Made by a program: the position numbers and the translations under genes
Assembly (NCBI RefSeq): GCF_001458395.1
Contig: NZ_CYSR01000010.1
Coordinates: 1 to 64,000 of the forward strand
From: Leisingera aquaemixtae
GTDB lineage: Bacteria > Pseudomonadota > Alphaproteobacteria > Rhodobacterales > Rhodobacteraceae
Direction: 5' to 3'
DNA: 64,000 nucleotides
Shown: positions 1 to 8,386 of the stretch, piece by piece
Numbering within the stretch: the stretch's first letter is position 1
Layout: every line of letters starts with the position of its first letter
The notes under the pieces: generated by a model
What the model saw: only the letters and a program-made list of their open reading frames with translations
Told to the model about the DNA's origin: nothing
Database searches by the model: none

Positions 1-2
1 TG

Positions 3-1166
3 CCGTTCCGGATGAACAACGGGGTGAAGGAATTCCACCTGGTGGCCGAGCCGGTCGAGCGCGAGCTGGCCGACGGCATGATCGCTCACCTGTGGGGCTA
101 CAACGGCCAGTCCACCGGCCCCACCATCGAGGCGGTGGAGGGCGACCGGGTGCGGATTTATGTGACCAACAAGCTGCCGGAGCATACCACGGTGCATTGG
201 CACGGGCTGATCCTGCCCTCCGGCATGGACGGGGTTGCAGGCCTCAGCCATCCGGGCATCCCGCCCGGCAAGACCTTTGTCTATGAGTTCGACCTGATCA
301 AATCCGGCACCTTCATGTACCACCCGCATGGCGATGAGATGGTGCAGATGGCGATGGGCATGATGGGGATGTTCATCGTGCATCCCAAGGACCCCGCCTT
401 CATGCCCGTCGACCGGGATTTCCTGATCATGCTGAACGCCTTCGACATCGACCCCGGCTCCTATGTGCCGCGGGTGATGGAGATGACGGATTTCAACCTG
501 TGGTGCTGGAACAGCCGGATCTTCCCGGACATCGACCCGCTGGTGGTCAATCAGGGTGACCGGGTGCGGGTCAGGACCGGCAACCTGACCATGACCAACC
601 ATCCGATCCACATGCACGGCTACGACTTCGAGGTCACTTGCACCGACGGCGGCTGGGTTCCGCAAAGCGCCCGCTGGCCGGAGGTGTCGATCGACATTCC
701 CGTCGGCGCCATGCGTGCCTATGAGTTCGACGCGGTGCATCCGGGCGACTGGGCGATCCACTGCCACAAGTCGCACCACACGATGAACGCCATGGGCCAC
801 GACATTCCGACCTTCATCGGTGCCGACAAGCGCAAGCTGACAGGCCAGATCCGCAAGCTGCAGCCCGAATACATGCCAATGGGCACCGCAGGCATGGCCG
901 ATATGGGCGAGATGTCGATGCCGCTGCCCGACAACACCGTGCCGATGATGGCCGGCTGGGGCCCTTATGGGCCGCTGGAAATGGGCGGCATGTTCTCGGT
1001 CGTGAAGGTGCGCGAGGGCATCGCCGCAAACGATTACAGCGATCCTGGCTGGTACGAGAATCCGCCCGGCACCCAGGCTTATGAGTGGACCGGCGAGCTG
1101 CCGGACTTTGCCCGCGTGGAAGACGCACAGACCCGCATTACCCCGAAACCAACCGCCAAGGGCTGA
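3..1166 (+). CDS. Multicopper oxidase, 5'-truncated by window start
   Basis: The reading frame is open from base 3, before the first ATG at 12, so the N-terminus (probably with a Tat signal) lies outside the window. Visible copper ligands are HWHG, YHPHGD, HPIHMHG and a C-terminal HCHKSHH followed by Met, which together give the type 1 and trinuclear centres of laccase/CopA-like periplasmic oxidases. A Met-rich stretch (MPMGTAGMADMGEMSM) suggests Cu(I) handling. The likely role is periplasmic Cu(I) oxidation for copper tolerance. It is followed 36 bp later by a copper-binding cupredoxin-CusF gene, presumably in the same operon. Confidence 0.9.
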   Translation, partial: PFRMNNGVKEFHLVAEPVERELADGMIAHLWGYNGQSTGPTIEAVEGDRVRIYVTNKLPEHTTVHWHGLILPSGMDGVAGLSHPGIPPGKTFVYEFDLIKSGTFMYHPHGDEMVQMAMGMMGMFIVHPKDPAFMPVDRDFLIMLNAFDIDPGSYVPRVMEMTDFNLWCWNSRIFPDIDPLVVNQGDRVRVRTGNLTMTNHPIHMHGYDFEVTCTDGGWVPQSARWPEVSIDIPVGAMRAYEFDAVHPGDWAIHCHKSHHTMNAMGHDIPTFIGADKRKLTGQIRKLQPEYMPMGTAGMADMGEMSMPLPDNTVPMMAGWGPYGPLEMGGMFSVVKVREGIAANDYSDPGWYENPPGTQAYEWTGELPDFARVEDAQTRITPKPTAKG

Positions 1167-1202
1167 GCCCTGGCTTTCACCAAACCTGACGAGGAGACAG
1201 AC

Positions 1203-1886
1203 ATGAACAAGATCCTTTCCGCAGCGCTGATTGGCGCTCTTTCCTCCGCCCCGGCCCTGGCCGGCGGCACCCACGGCGGCATGGAGGTCGGCAAACCCGG
1301 CAAGGCTGCGCACGCGGACCGCGAGGTCGCCGTCACCATGAACGAAACCGATGATGGCGAAATGCTGTTCGAGCCCTCCAGCTTTTCCTTTGCCTAGGAT
1401 GAGACGGTGAAATTCGTGATCACCAACGCCGGTGAGCTGGAGCATGAGTTCGTGCTGGATACGGCAGAGCGCAATGTCCACCACAAGGCGATGATGGCCA
1501 AGATGGAGATGGAGCATGACGATCCGAACTCGGTGCGCCTGGAGCCGGGTAAATCGGGGGAGGTGGTTTGGACCTTCTCCAACGCCGGCACTTTTGAGTT
1601 CGCCTGCCTGATCCCCGGCCATTACGAATCCGGCATGCATGGGCCGATCGCCGTGCTTGACGGCAACGGCGGGAGCTTCACCAAGGGCACGGTCAAGAAA
1701 GTCGATGCGGCGTCCGGCAAGGTCACCATCATCCATGAGGAGCTGGTGAACCTGGAGATGCCCGCGATGACCATGGTGTTCCGGGTGGCGGATGACGCGA
1801 TGCTGGACCAGCTGAAGGCCGGCGATCCCATCGAATTCGTTGCCGAGCGGATCAAGGGCAAGCTGACCCTGACCGCGCTGAAGTAA
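1203..1886 (+). pseudogene. Cupredoxin-CusF fusion protein interrupted by an in-frame TAG
   Basis: One frame runs from ATG 1203 to TAA 1886 and is broken only by TAG at 1395-1397. Before it are a signal peptide and a cupredoxin start (ending EPSSFSFA). After it the same frame continues DETVKFVITNAGELEHEF, with His in EHEF and a C-x4-H-x4-M type 1 copper motif (CLIPGHYESGM). A CusF-like domain (GTVKKVDAASG...PAMTM) follows. The break falls in the middle of a beta strand, where a Lys (AAG) or Gln (CAG) codon would restore the protein. It is therefore either a recent nonsense mutation, a sequence error, or a suppressed stop. The intact product would be a periplasmic copper carrier working with the upstream oxidase. 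A restart at GTG 1407 would give 159 aa without a signal peptide. Confidence 0.8.
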
Positions 1887-1942
1887 ACCTGCGGCGGAAG
1901 GCGGGCCTGCCCGCCTTCCGTACACCGGAACAAGGACGGCCG

Positions 1943-3208
1943 ATGCCGGAATTCCACTCTCTTGCGCATGACGCGGCGGCGGCGCTGGGCTTCAATTACG
2001 ACAGCACGGCGCCGGCCTGGCTGCACCCGATGATGCATCTGGTGCTGGTGCTGGCCCCTGCGCTGCTGGCCGTGACCCTGGCGGCCCAGGCCGTCTGGCT
2101 GCTGCGGCGGCGACTGCAGGCGGCGCCGGCAGCCGGTGCGGCTGAGCAAGGACTGGATGGCGGCGCATGGGCCGGTCTGCCGCGCCAGATCTTGCGCACG
2201 ACCGGGCGGCATCAGATGGTTCTGGTCCTGCTCAGCCTGACCGCGATGCCGATCCTCTACCTCACCCTGGAACTGCCCAAGCAGATCGTGAACCGTGTCT
2301 TCGAAAGCCAGGATATTGCGGTTCCGGTCCTGGGGTTTGAGCTCTCGCAGGTCTCGCTGCTGTTTCTGCTGTGCGGCGCCTATCTGGCGGCCATCTCGCT
2401 CAATGGCCTCAACAAATACTGGCTCAACATCAGCAAGGGCCGGGTTGCCGAGCGTTTTGTGCGCCGCCTCCGCCTTGCCGTTTACCGCCAGTGGCGGCGG
2501 GACCGGCCCGAACGGCGCAAGCCTGCCGTCATGCCGGTTCTGGGTCCCGAGGTTGAACCCGTCGGCGGCTTTGCCTCAGAACTGCTGACGGTGCCGCTGC
2601 TGCAAGGCGGGACGCTGGCGACGATCCTTCTGTTCATGTTCGTGCAGGACCCGATCCTGGCGGCGGCTGCGCTGACGGTGCTGCCCCTGCAGCTGATCAT
2701 TGTGCCGCGGCTGCAGAGGAGGGTGAACAAAGTGTCCCGCAAACGGATCCGCGAAATGCGCCTGCTGGGGGAAATCCTGGACCGGGATATGCGGGCTTCG
2801 GGGCAGGGCGCGCTGCCGGCCGCGCGCAGTTTCCGGCAGTTGCAGGACCTGCGCCTGCAGATCCACCGCCTCAAATTTCTGGCCAAGGCGATCAACAACT
2901 TCCTGACCGCCCTGACGCCGTTCCTGTTCTACTCCCTGGGCGGCTATTTTGTGCTGCAGGAGCGGGTTTCGCTGGGGGCGCTGGTGGCGATGCTGTCGGC
3001 GCACAAGGAATTCTCCTCGCCGCTGAAGGATCTGTTCCGGTTTTACCAGCAAAGCGAAGACGTGCGGATCCGCTACCAGGAGATCCGCGCCTTTGCCGCC
3101 CCCGCCGGCGGGGCAGCTGGATTTGCGCAAGCTGCGGGCCGTCCCTGCTACACCCCGGCCCCTGCCCATTGCGGCACGTCATTCACCCACCAAAGAAAGA
3201 CTCCCTGA
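1943..3208 (+). CDS. ABC-transporter-type membrane domain protein lacking an ATPase domain
   Basis: The 421 aa product has an N-terminal membrane anchor (about residues 30-55). Beyond it lies an exporter-type transmembrane region (about residues 95-370) with hydrophobic segments such as MVLVLLSLTAMPILYLTLELP and FLTALTPFLFYSLGGYFVL. No Walker A, signature or Walker B motif follows. Near 3090 the +1 frame reads PPPAGQLDLRKLRAV, which resembles the linker and first strand of an ABC nucleotide-binding domain. The gene may therefore be a frameshifted or deleted exporter. Against this, its TGA overlaps the next ATG (TGATG at 3206-3210), as in an intact operon. Substrate unknown; context suggests metal or redox stress. 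Confidence 0.6.
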   Translation: MPEFHSLAHDAAAALGFNYDSTAPAWLHPMMHLVLVLAPALLAVTLAAQAVWLLRRRLQAAPAAGAAEQGLDGGAWAGLPRQILRTTGRHQMVLVLLSLTAMPILYLTLELPKQIVNRVFESQDIAVPVLGFELSQVSLLFLLCGAYLAAISLNGLNKYWLNISKGRVAERFVRRLRLAVYRQWRRDRPERRKPAVMPVLGPEVEPVGGFASELLTVPLLQGGTLATILLFMFVQDPILAAAALTVLPLQLIIVPRLQRRVNKVSRKRIREMRLLGEILDRDMRASGQGALPAARSFRQLQDLRLQIHRLKFLAKAINNFLTALTPFLFYSLGGYFVLQERVSLGALVAMLSAHKEFSSPLKDLFRFYQQSEDVRIRYQEIRAFAAPAGGAAGFAQAAGRPCYTPAPAHCGTSFTHQRKTP

Positions 3209-3648
3209 TGAGAAAGATCTTTGCCCTCACAGCCGCCGCTGCCGTGGCAGCCGCCGCGGTCTATTTCGTCTACAGCAGCGCGGGCGGAGACGATGCAACC
3301 TTGCAGCGCGCCGTGCTGGAGCCCGGCGCGCCGCTGACTGCGGTTCAGCTGCCGCCGGAGTTGAGTGATACTGCCATGATCGGAAAGCGCGCCTTTGACG
3401 CGGTCTGTGCCGAGTGCCACGGCGATAGCGCTGCGGGCCGCAATGGCATGGGGCCGCCGCTGGTTCACAAGATCTATGAGCCCTCGCACCATGGCGATGC
3501 TGCTTTCATGCTTGCGGTCCGCAACGGCGTGCGCGCGCATCACTGGAAGTTCGGCAACATGCCTGTGCAGCAGGGGCTGACCGATGCCGACGTCAAGGGC
3601 ATCACCAGGTATGTGCGGGAACTGCAGCGGGCCAACGGGATTGACTAG
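3208..3648 (+). CDS. Class I c-type cytochrome, membrane-anchored or exported
   Basis: The start chosen is ATG 3208, which overlaps the upstream stop; this gives MRKIFALTAAAAVAAAAVYFVY, a signal/anchor helix. An upstream in-frame start at 3169 would spoil the signal. One haem-binding motif, CAECH, is present, and a distal Met (GNMP) lies about 60 residues later. At 146 aa this is a single-haem periplasmic electron carrier. Its position after the oxidase, cupredoxin and ABC-like genes suggests it feeds electrons in a copper-linked redox module. Confidence 0.8.
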   Translation: MRKIFALTAAAAVAAAAVYFVYSSAGGDDATLQRAVLEPGAPLTAVQLPPELSDTAMIGKRAFDAVCAECHGDSAAGRNGMGPPLVHKIYEPSHHGDAAFMLAVRNGVRAHHWKFGNMPVQQGLTDADVKGITRYVRELQRANGID

Positions 3649-3679
3649 CCCCGATGCGGCCTGTGCCCGGGCTGGGGCG

Positions 3680-5251
3680 TCAAACCAGCAGCGCGTCGCC
3701 TGATTGCGGCGCTGAGACCGCCCCCCAGCTGTCGGCGGCCTGGAACCAGTCAAAGCCGTCAAGCTGGGCGGCAATATTGCTGCGGCCGTCGATGGCGCGG
3801 ATGAATTCGATCCCGAATACGGTGATGCCGAGGCTGTTCAGCACAGCATCGGCGCTGCCGGCGCTGAACGCTGCATAATGCGCCGCGTCCAGCACGAGGT
3901 AGAGCGTATCCGACCCCGCCCCGCCGCGGAACGTGTCCGCCGAAGCGCCGCCGCCGCCAGCCAGCGCGGCTTCGGTGAAAATGAAGGTGTCGTTGCCCCG
4001 GCCGCCAATCGCCAAATCGCTGCCGCGGCCATCCGCGATCACATCGTTGCCGCCGCCGCCGCGCAGTTGGTCATTGCCATCGCCGCCGCTGATGATGTCG
4101 TCGTCCCGGTTGCCTTGCACGGTGTCATTGCCGCTGCCGCCCAGGAGCACGTCGTTGCCGCTGCCGCCCCGGATGCCGTCATTTCCGCTACCGCCCGCCA
4201 CGGCATCATGGCCCCCGCCGGCGCGGATGGTGTCATCGCCGCCGAGCGCGAAAATGGCGTTGTCCTTGGCCCCCCAGCCCCGGTCCGTTGCGCCGCCGTC
4301 CAGCAGCGCGGTCTTGCCGCCGCCCATGACGAATTCGCTGTGGGCGCCCCACAGCTGATGCGCGGTCTCGGCCGGGTGGATCGCGTCCCACGCCAGAACC
4401 TGATCGCTGTCAAAGGGGCTGCCGTCGATCAGGTAATCGGTCCGCTCCGCCAGGATGCCGAAACCCGCCGGATCCTCGGTCAGGGCTTCCGAGACGGCAG
4501 ATAGGTCAACCGCCTGGGCATCAATCCCGATGCTGCGCAGGTCAGAAATAGTGTCCGCAATCAGGCTGTTAAAGGTGCCGATGAGGAGGTCGGCAAAGCC
4601 GGTGTACAAGGGGGAGAGCGTGTCAAACTCCGGATAAAAGCTTGCCCGCGGCTGGGTTGCCAGGAACACTGTCCCGACACCGGCGGCGCTGAGCGTGGTT
4701 GCCGCGGCGGTGATCTGCGCGATCAGACCTTCCATCACCGGGGTTGCCAGAGTCAGGAAGCCGGCCTCGGTGGTGATCTGCTGGTCTTGCACGGTGTCCA
4801 GCAGGGAGGTGAAGTCATTGCCCCCGATCAGCAGAAACGCCGCCGAGTCCGCCGGCACGCCGCCAGCGGCATCTTCTGCGAAATCCGAAATCTGCGCTTC
4901 CAGGTCAATCATGTCCTCCAGTATCCCGTCGCCCAGGGCCGTCGCCGTTGCGACCGCATAGTTCTGAACCTCGAACCCGCCCAGGGCAGCGGCATAGCTG
5001 GCATGGGTCAGTGCATTGGTCACCGCGCCTGCGGGTCCGATTTCAGAGAAGCTGGCAATCACGGTCTGTCTGGCCTCGGTCTTGGCCTGTGCGCGCAGCG
5101 CGTCCAGTTCCTGTGATGACGGGATGCTGCCGAAATCAAGGATCAGACCGGTCAGAATGACCGGCTCGATCACCGACGCCAGAAGGTTTACGGCGTTGCC
5201 CTCATCCGTCAGGCTGTCGCCGAAATAATAGACTCGTGAAAATGGTGTCAT
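3680..5251 (-). CDS. SGNH/GDSL hydrolase with C-terminal RTX calcium-binding repeats
   Basis: The 523 aa product starts with a GDSL block I (YFGDSLTDEGNA), has GGNDF as block III and WDAIHPAETAH as block V, giving a Ser-Asp-His lipase/esterase. Residues about 305-400 are glycine/aspartate nonapeptides of the GGSGNDxLxGG type, which bind calcium. There is no N-terminal signal peptide, so export through a type I (HlyBD-TolC-like) system is expected; none is encoded nearby. The shine sequence GGGAG lies 8 nt before the ATG. Likely a secreted extracellular esterase or lipase; substrate unknown. Confidence 0.85.
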   Translation of the reverse strand: MTPFSRVYYFGDSLTDEGNAVNLLASVIEPVILTGLILDFGSIPSSQELDALRAQAKTEARQTVIASFSEIGPAGAVTNALTHASYAAALGGFEVQNYAVATATALGDGILEDMIDLEAQISDFAEDAAGGVPADSAAFLLIGGNDFTSLLDTVQDQQITTEAGFLTLATPVMEGLIAQITAAATTLSAAGVGTVFLATQPRASFYPEFDTLSPLYTGFADLLIGTFNSLIADTISDLRSIGIDAQAVDLSAVSEALTEDPAGFGILAERTDYLIDGSPFDSDQVLAWDAIHPAETAHQLWGAHSEFVMGGGKTALLDGGATDRGWGAKDNAIFALGGDDTIRAGGGHDAVAGGSGNDGIRGGSGNDVLLGGSGNDTVQGNRDDDIISGGDGNDQLRGGGGNDVIADGRGSDLAIGGRGNDTFIFTEAALAGGGGASADTFRGGAGSDTLYLVLDAAHYAAFSAGSADAVLNSLGITVFGIEFIRAIDGRSNIAAQLDGFDWFQAADSWGAVSAPQSGDALLV

Positions 5252-5481
5252 AAACCTGCACTCCCGGCGCCGCCGGGGCTGCGCCCGTTACTGAAAACCT
5301 GAAGACTGGAAGAGGCGCGGCCGTCCCACTGACGTGCGAATCCGGTTTCGCTGCCCTAGCGCGTTCCGGGTTTTATGCTGCCATTGCGGGCCGTCCAAAG
5401 CAAGGATTTCGGATTGGAGCGAACGCGGGCCAAATGCGCAATGGGCGCACGGCCCCTTTGCGCAGCAGGCAGCCGCCGCCA

Positions 5482-6819
5482 TCAGGCGGGCGGGTTTTGG
5501 TTGCGCACCGCCGCCTTCACGGTTTGCAGGATGCCGGCGAGGCCTGCCTTTGGCACACCGCCAAAGGCCAGCCGCAAGGCCTGCGGCGCGGCTGCGGTGG
5601 CCGCAAACGGCTCGGCACCCGATACCGAGATCGCCTGCTCCTTCAGCTCTGTCACGATGGGCTGCGCGCGCACGCCCTTGCCGAGCGGCAGCCAGGCAAA
5701 GCCCGCGTTCCGGTGCGCAAGGACGGGCATGTCAGCAAAGACGCTTTTGAGGATCGACTGACGCTCAGCCCCGTCGCGCCTGCGGTTTTCTTCGCACTGG
5801 CTGAGCGTGCCATCTTCGATCCATCCGGTCACCAGCGCGGAAACCAGCGCCGGGGCGTTCCAGGTCGTGGCGCGGATCACCTCAAGCAGCGGCGCGGTGT
5901 GCGCGGGCGGCGCAACCATATACCCCAGCCGCAGCCCGGTCGCGAGGTTCTTGGAGAACCCGCCGATGTGCACGGTCCTGTCCGGCGCCAGCGCCAGCAA
6001 GCTGGGCGGCGGGTCAGGCTCCAGAAAGGCGTAGGCGGCGTCTTCGATGATGAGAAGGCTGTGGCGCTCGGCAATGGCAAGCAGACGGCGGCGCGCTGCC
6101 TCATCGATGACCGCCCCAAGCGGGCTTTGGACCGTCGGCATCAGATAGACCGCGCGGATCGTGCGCTGGCGGCAGTGCCGGTCCAGATCGTCCGGATCCA
6201 TGATGCCCTGCGGTGAGCTGACCGGCACAAGCTCTAGGCCGCGCAGGGCCGCGGCGGATTTGAAACCGGGATAGGTGAGGGCATCGGCGGCAATGGCATC
6301 GCCGGGCCGGAACAGCCCCAGGCAGACGGCGGCCAGGCCGTGCTGGCTGCCCGATGTGACCAGCAGCCGGTCCGCGCCGATGGGGCCAAGGCGCGTGGAG
6401 AGGTGCCCGGCAATGATCCGGCGCTCATGCATCCGCCCGCCGTGGGGCTGATAGCGCAGCATCGCCTCCAGGTCGCCCGCGGCAGCCAGCCGCCGCAGCC
6501 CGGCGCGCAGCATGGCGGCGTCGTCGGGATCGCCGGGCATGTTGAAAACCAAGTCGGTGACCCCTTCAGCCGCGGACTGATGAACGCCAAGCGTCATGGG
6601 CAGGCCGGGGTCGCGCACAAATGTGCCTCGGCCGGTTTCGCCGGCGACCAGCCCCCGGCTCTCAAGCTCCTTGTAAACCCGCGTCGCGGTAGCCAGGGCG
6701 ACGCCGGAGGCCTCGGCAAAGGCCCGGTGCGTTGGCAGTCTGGACCCGGGCGCCAGCTTGCCCTCGCGGATCGCCTTGGACATCAGGTCGGCAAGCTGGG
6801 TGTATCTGGCTTTGCTCAT
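5482..6819 (-). CDS. MocR-type transcriptional regulator (GntR HTH fused to aminotransferase fold)
   Basis: The 445 aa product has a GntR winged helix at residues 1-70 (LPTHRAFAEASGVALATATRVYKEL). A fold-type I PLP domain follows, with the lysine probably in GGFSKNLATGLRLGY. This is the MocR/PdxR architecture, where PLP or an amino-compound adduct controls DNA binding. It is divergent from the MFS exporter at 6908, and the inverted repeat at 6838-6853 lies between them. The reasonable inference is that it controls that exporter and itself. Confidence 0.88.
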   Translation of the reverse strand: MSKARYTQLADLMSKAIREGKLAPGSRLPTHRAFAEASGVALATATRVYKELESRGLVAGETGRGTFVRDPGLPMTLGVHQSAAEGVTDLVFNMPGDPDDAAMLRAGLRRLAAAGDLEAMLRYQPHGGRMHERRIIAGHLSTRLGPIGADRLLVTSGSQHGLAAVCLGLFRPGDAIAADALTYPGFKSAAALRGLELVPVSSPQGIMDPDDLDRHCRQRTIRAVYLMPTVQSPLGAVIDEAARRRLLAIAERHSLLIIEDAAYAFLEPDPPPSLLALAPDRTVHIGGFSKNLATGLRLGYMVAPPAHTAPLLEVIRATTWNAPALVSALVTGWIEDGTLSQCEENRRRDGAERQSILKSVFADMPVLAHRNAGFAWLPLGKGVRAQPIVTELKEQAISVSGAEPFAATAAAPQALRLAFGGVPKAGLAGILQTVKAAVRNQNPPA

Positions 6820-6837
6820 CGGGGCGCTGTCATTAGT

Positions 6838-6853
6838 ACAATAGAAAAATTGT
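6838..6853. promoter_or_regulatory. Inverted repeat, candidate MocR operator
   Basis: ACAAT-N6-ATTGT, perfect 5-bp arms, 18 bp before the MocR start codon and 54 bp before the MFS start, in the shared divergent promoter. It is also the only A+T-rich stretch there. Function inferred from position and symmetry. Confidence 0.5.
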
Positions 6854-6907
6854 CATGGATTGAGCCTCGTGGCATCCCGGTCTCAAGTCAACCTTGAGGT
6901 TCGCGTC

Positions 6908-8101
6908 ATGCCCCGTTTCCTGTCCGCGTCATTGCTGGCCCTGTGCCTGTTCATGGTGACCTTTGCCGTCAATCTTCAGGCCCCGCTGTACGAGGTCTAT
7001 GCGGCTGGCAGCAGCCTTGGGGCAACGGCGGTGACGGTGGCCTTCGCGGCCTATGCCGCGGGGCTGATGCCGGCCCTGCTGCTGCTTGGGGGGCTGTCGG
7101 ACCGGATCGGGCGCCGCATTCCGGTGGCGCTGGCGCTGATCCTCGGCGGGGCGGCCACCGGATTGCTGGTTCTGGCCCCGGGCTGGCCCAGTCTGGTTGC
7201 CGCGCGGGTTTTGCTGGGGGCCGGGACAGCGCTGGCGACAACCGCCGGGACCGCCTGGATGGCAGAGATCCTGGGTGAAGGCCGTGCCCGGACGGCAGCT
7301 TTGACCGTGACATCCGCGACGTCACTGGGGTTCGGCGGCGGCGCGCTGGCAACCGGGATATCCCTGGCGGTGCAGGGGGCGGTGCTGGTCCCGGTCAGCT
7401 ATGTTGCCTTGCTGGCCGCCGCGCCGGTTCTGGCCGCGCTGATCTTTGCACTGCCGCGGGCGGACCGGCCGCAGAGGGTATCGCTGCTGCGCTTGCCGGT
7501 GTTTCCGTCCGGCACCTGGGTCTATGGCGCCGCGATGGCGCTGGCCTGGTCCGCCACCGGAATGACCATCGCCGTGGTGCCATTGCAATTGGCGGCGCAC
7601 GGCCTGGGCGGCTGGACCGGGCTGGTGATTTTCCTGGCGATCTTTACCGGCTTCCTGTGCCAGCCGGTTGCCCGCCGCCTGTCCAACAGCCAGGCGCTTG
7701 CCGCCGGGTTTGTTCTGGTTCCGCTTGGGTTCCTGGCGCTGCTGGCGGGGGTGTGGCTGCAGGCGCTGGTTCTTGTGCTGGCCGGAACCTGCATCACCAG
7801 CGCGGCGAGTTACGGGTTCACGTATCTGGCGTCCCTGGCAGAGGTGTCGCAGCGTGCGCCGGAAGACCGCGCCCGCGCCACAGCAGGTCTGTTTGTCTAT
7901 GCCTACTGCGGGTTCTCGCTGCCGGTGATTGCCAGCGGTGCGCTGGCGGACATGCTGGGGCTGTTGCCCGCGCTGGCCGTCTTTGCCGCGGCGCAAGTGG
8001 CGGCGGCGCTGACCATCGCTGGCATCTGGAGACGGCAGTCCGTGCCGCGCCGCGGCAGCTTGGGAGGTCTCCGCTTGAAAAAGATCTTTAGCGGGTCCTG
8101 A
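6908..8101 (+). CDS. Major facilitator superfamily exporter
   Basis: About 397 aa with roughly 12 hydrophobic segments. The motif GGLSDRIGRRIPVAL between helices 2 and 3 is the MFS A motif (GxxSDRxGRR). ATG 6908 is preferred because it begins directly with the first helix (MPRFLSASLLALCLFMV); the longer frame from 6860 would add a polar stretch. The type resembles drug or amino-acid-like metabolite exporters. Likely regulated by the divergent MocR protein. Substrate unknown. Confidence 0.82.
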   Translation: MPRFLSASLLALCLFMVTFAVNLQAPLYEVYAAGSSLGATAVTVAFAAYAAGLMPALLLLGGLSDRIGRRIPVALALILGGAATGLLVLAPGWPSLVAARVLLGAGTALATTAGTAWMAEILGEGRARTAALTVTSATSLGFGGGALATGISLAVQGAVLVPVSYVALLAAAPVLAALIFALPRADRPQRVSLLRLPVFPSGTWVYGAAMALAWSATGMTIAVVPLQLAAHGLGGWTGLVIFLAIFTGFLCQPVARRLSNSQALAAGFVLVPLGFLALLAGVWLQALVLVLAGTCITSAASYGFTYLASLAEVSQRAPEDRARATAGLFVYAYCGFSLPVIASGALADMLGLLPALAVFAAAQVAAALTIAGIWRRQSVPRRGSLGGLRLKKIFSGS

Positions 8102-8239
8102 AGGGGAACATGCTGGAACCGCAGAAGGAAAAATTCACGGACCGCGCACTGGGCCGCGTTCCCGGCACCCTTTTGCGCAGGTTATGCACGAGCTGCGGGC
8201 CGGATTGGCCGCCTTGCGAAGGCGGAGGCGGTACAGGAC

Positions 8240-8275
8240 AGCCTGAGTAAGTCTTTGCTCAGGCTCAGCTATTCC
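8240..8275 (+). terminator. Hairpin downstream of the MFS gene
   Basis: AGCCTGAG (8240-8247) pairs with CTCAGGCT (8258-8265), followed by a pyrimidine-rich run (ATTCCTTTCTT). The T tract is imperfect. The remaining 8102-8386 gap shows no convincing gene and must hold the promoter of the ABC importer. Confidence 0.45.
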
Positions 8276-8386
8276 TTTCTTGCATAGCCCTGATGTGAGT
8301 CCTGCATACCCTATGCGATATAGGCATTTCACAGTTCCCGCCGCGCAGGCTAGCGTTTGCGGCATAATCACAGGGGAGTATGCCTA

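Noticed and set aside
8135-8371. 78-aa minus-strand ORF in the gap before the ABC importer
   Set aside because: No ribosome site, no homology recognised, and it covers the hairpin and the likely promoter.
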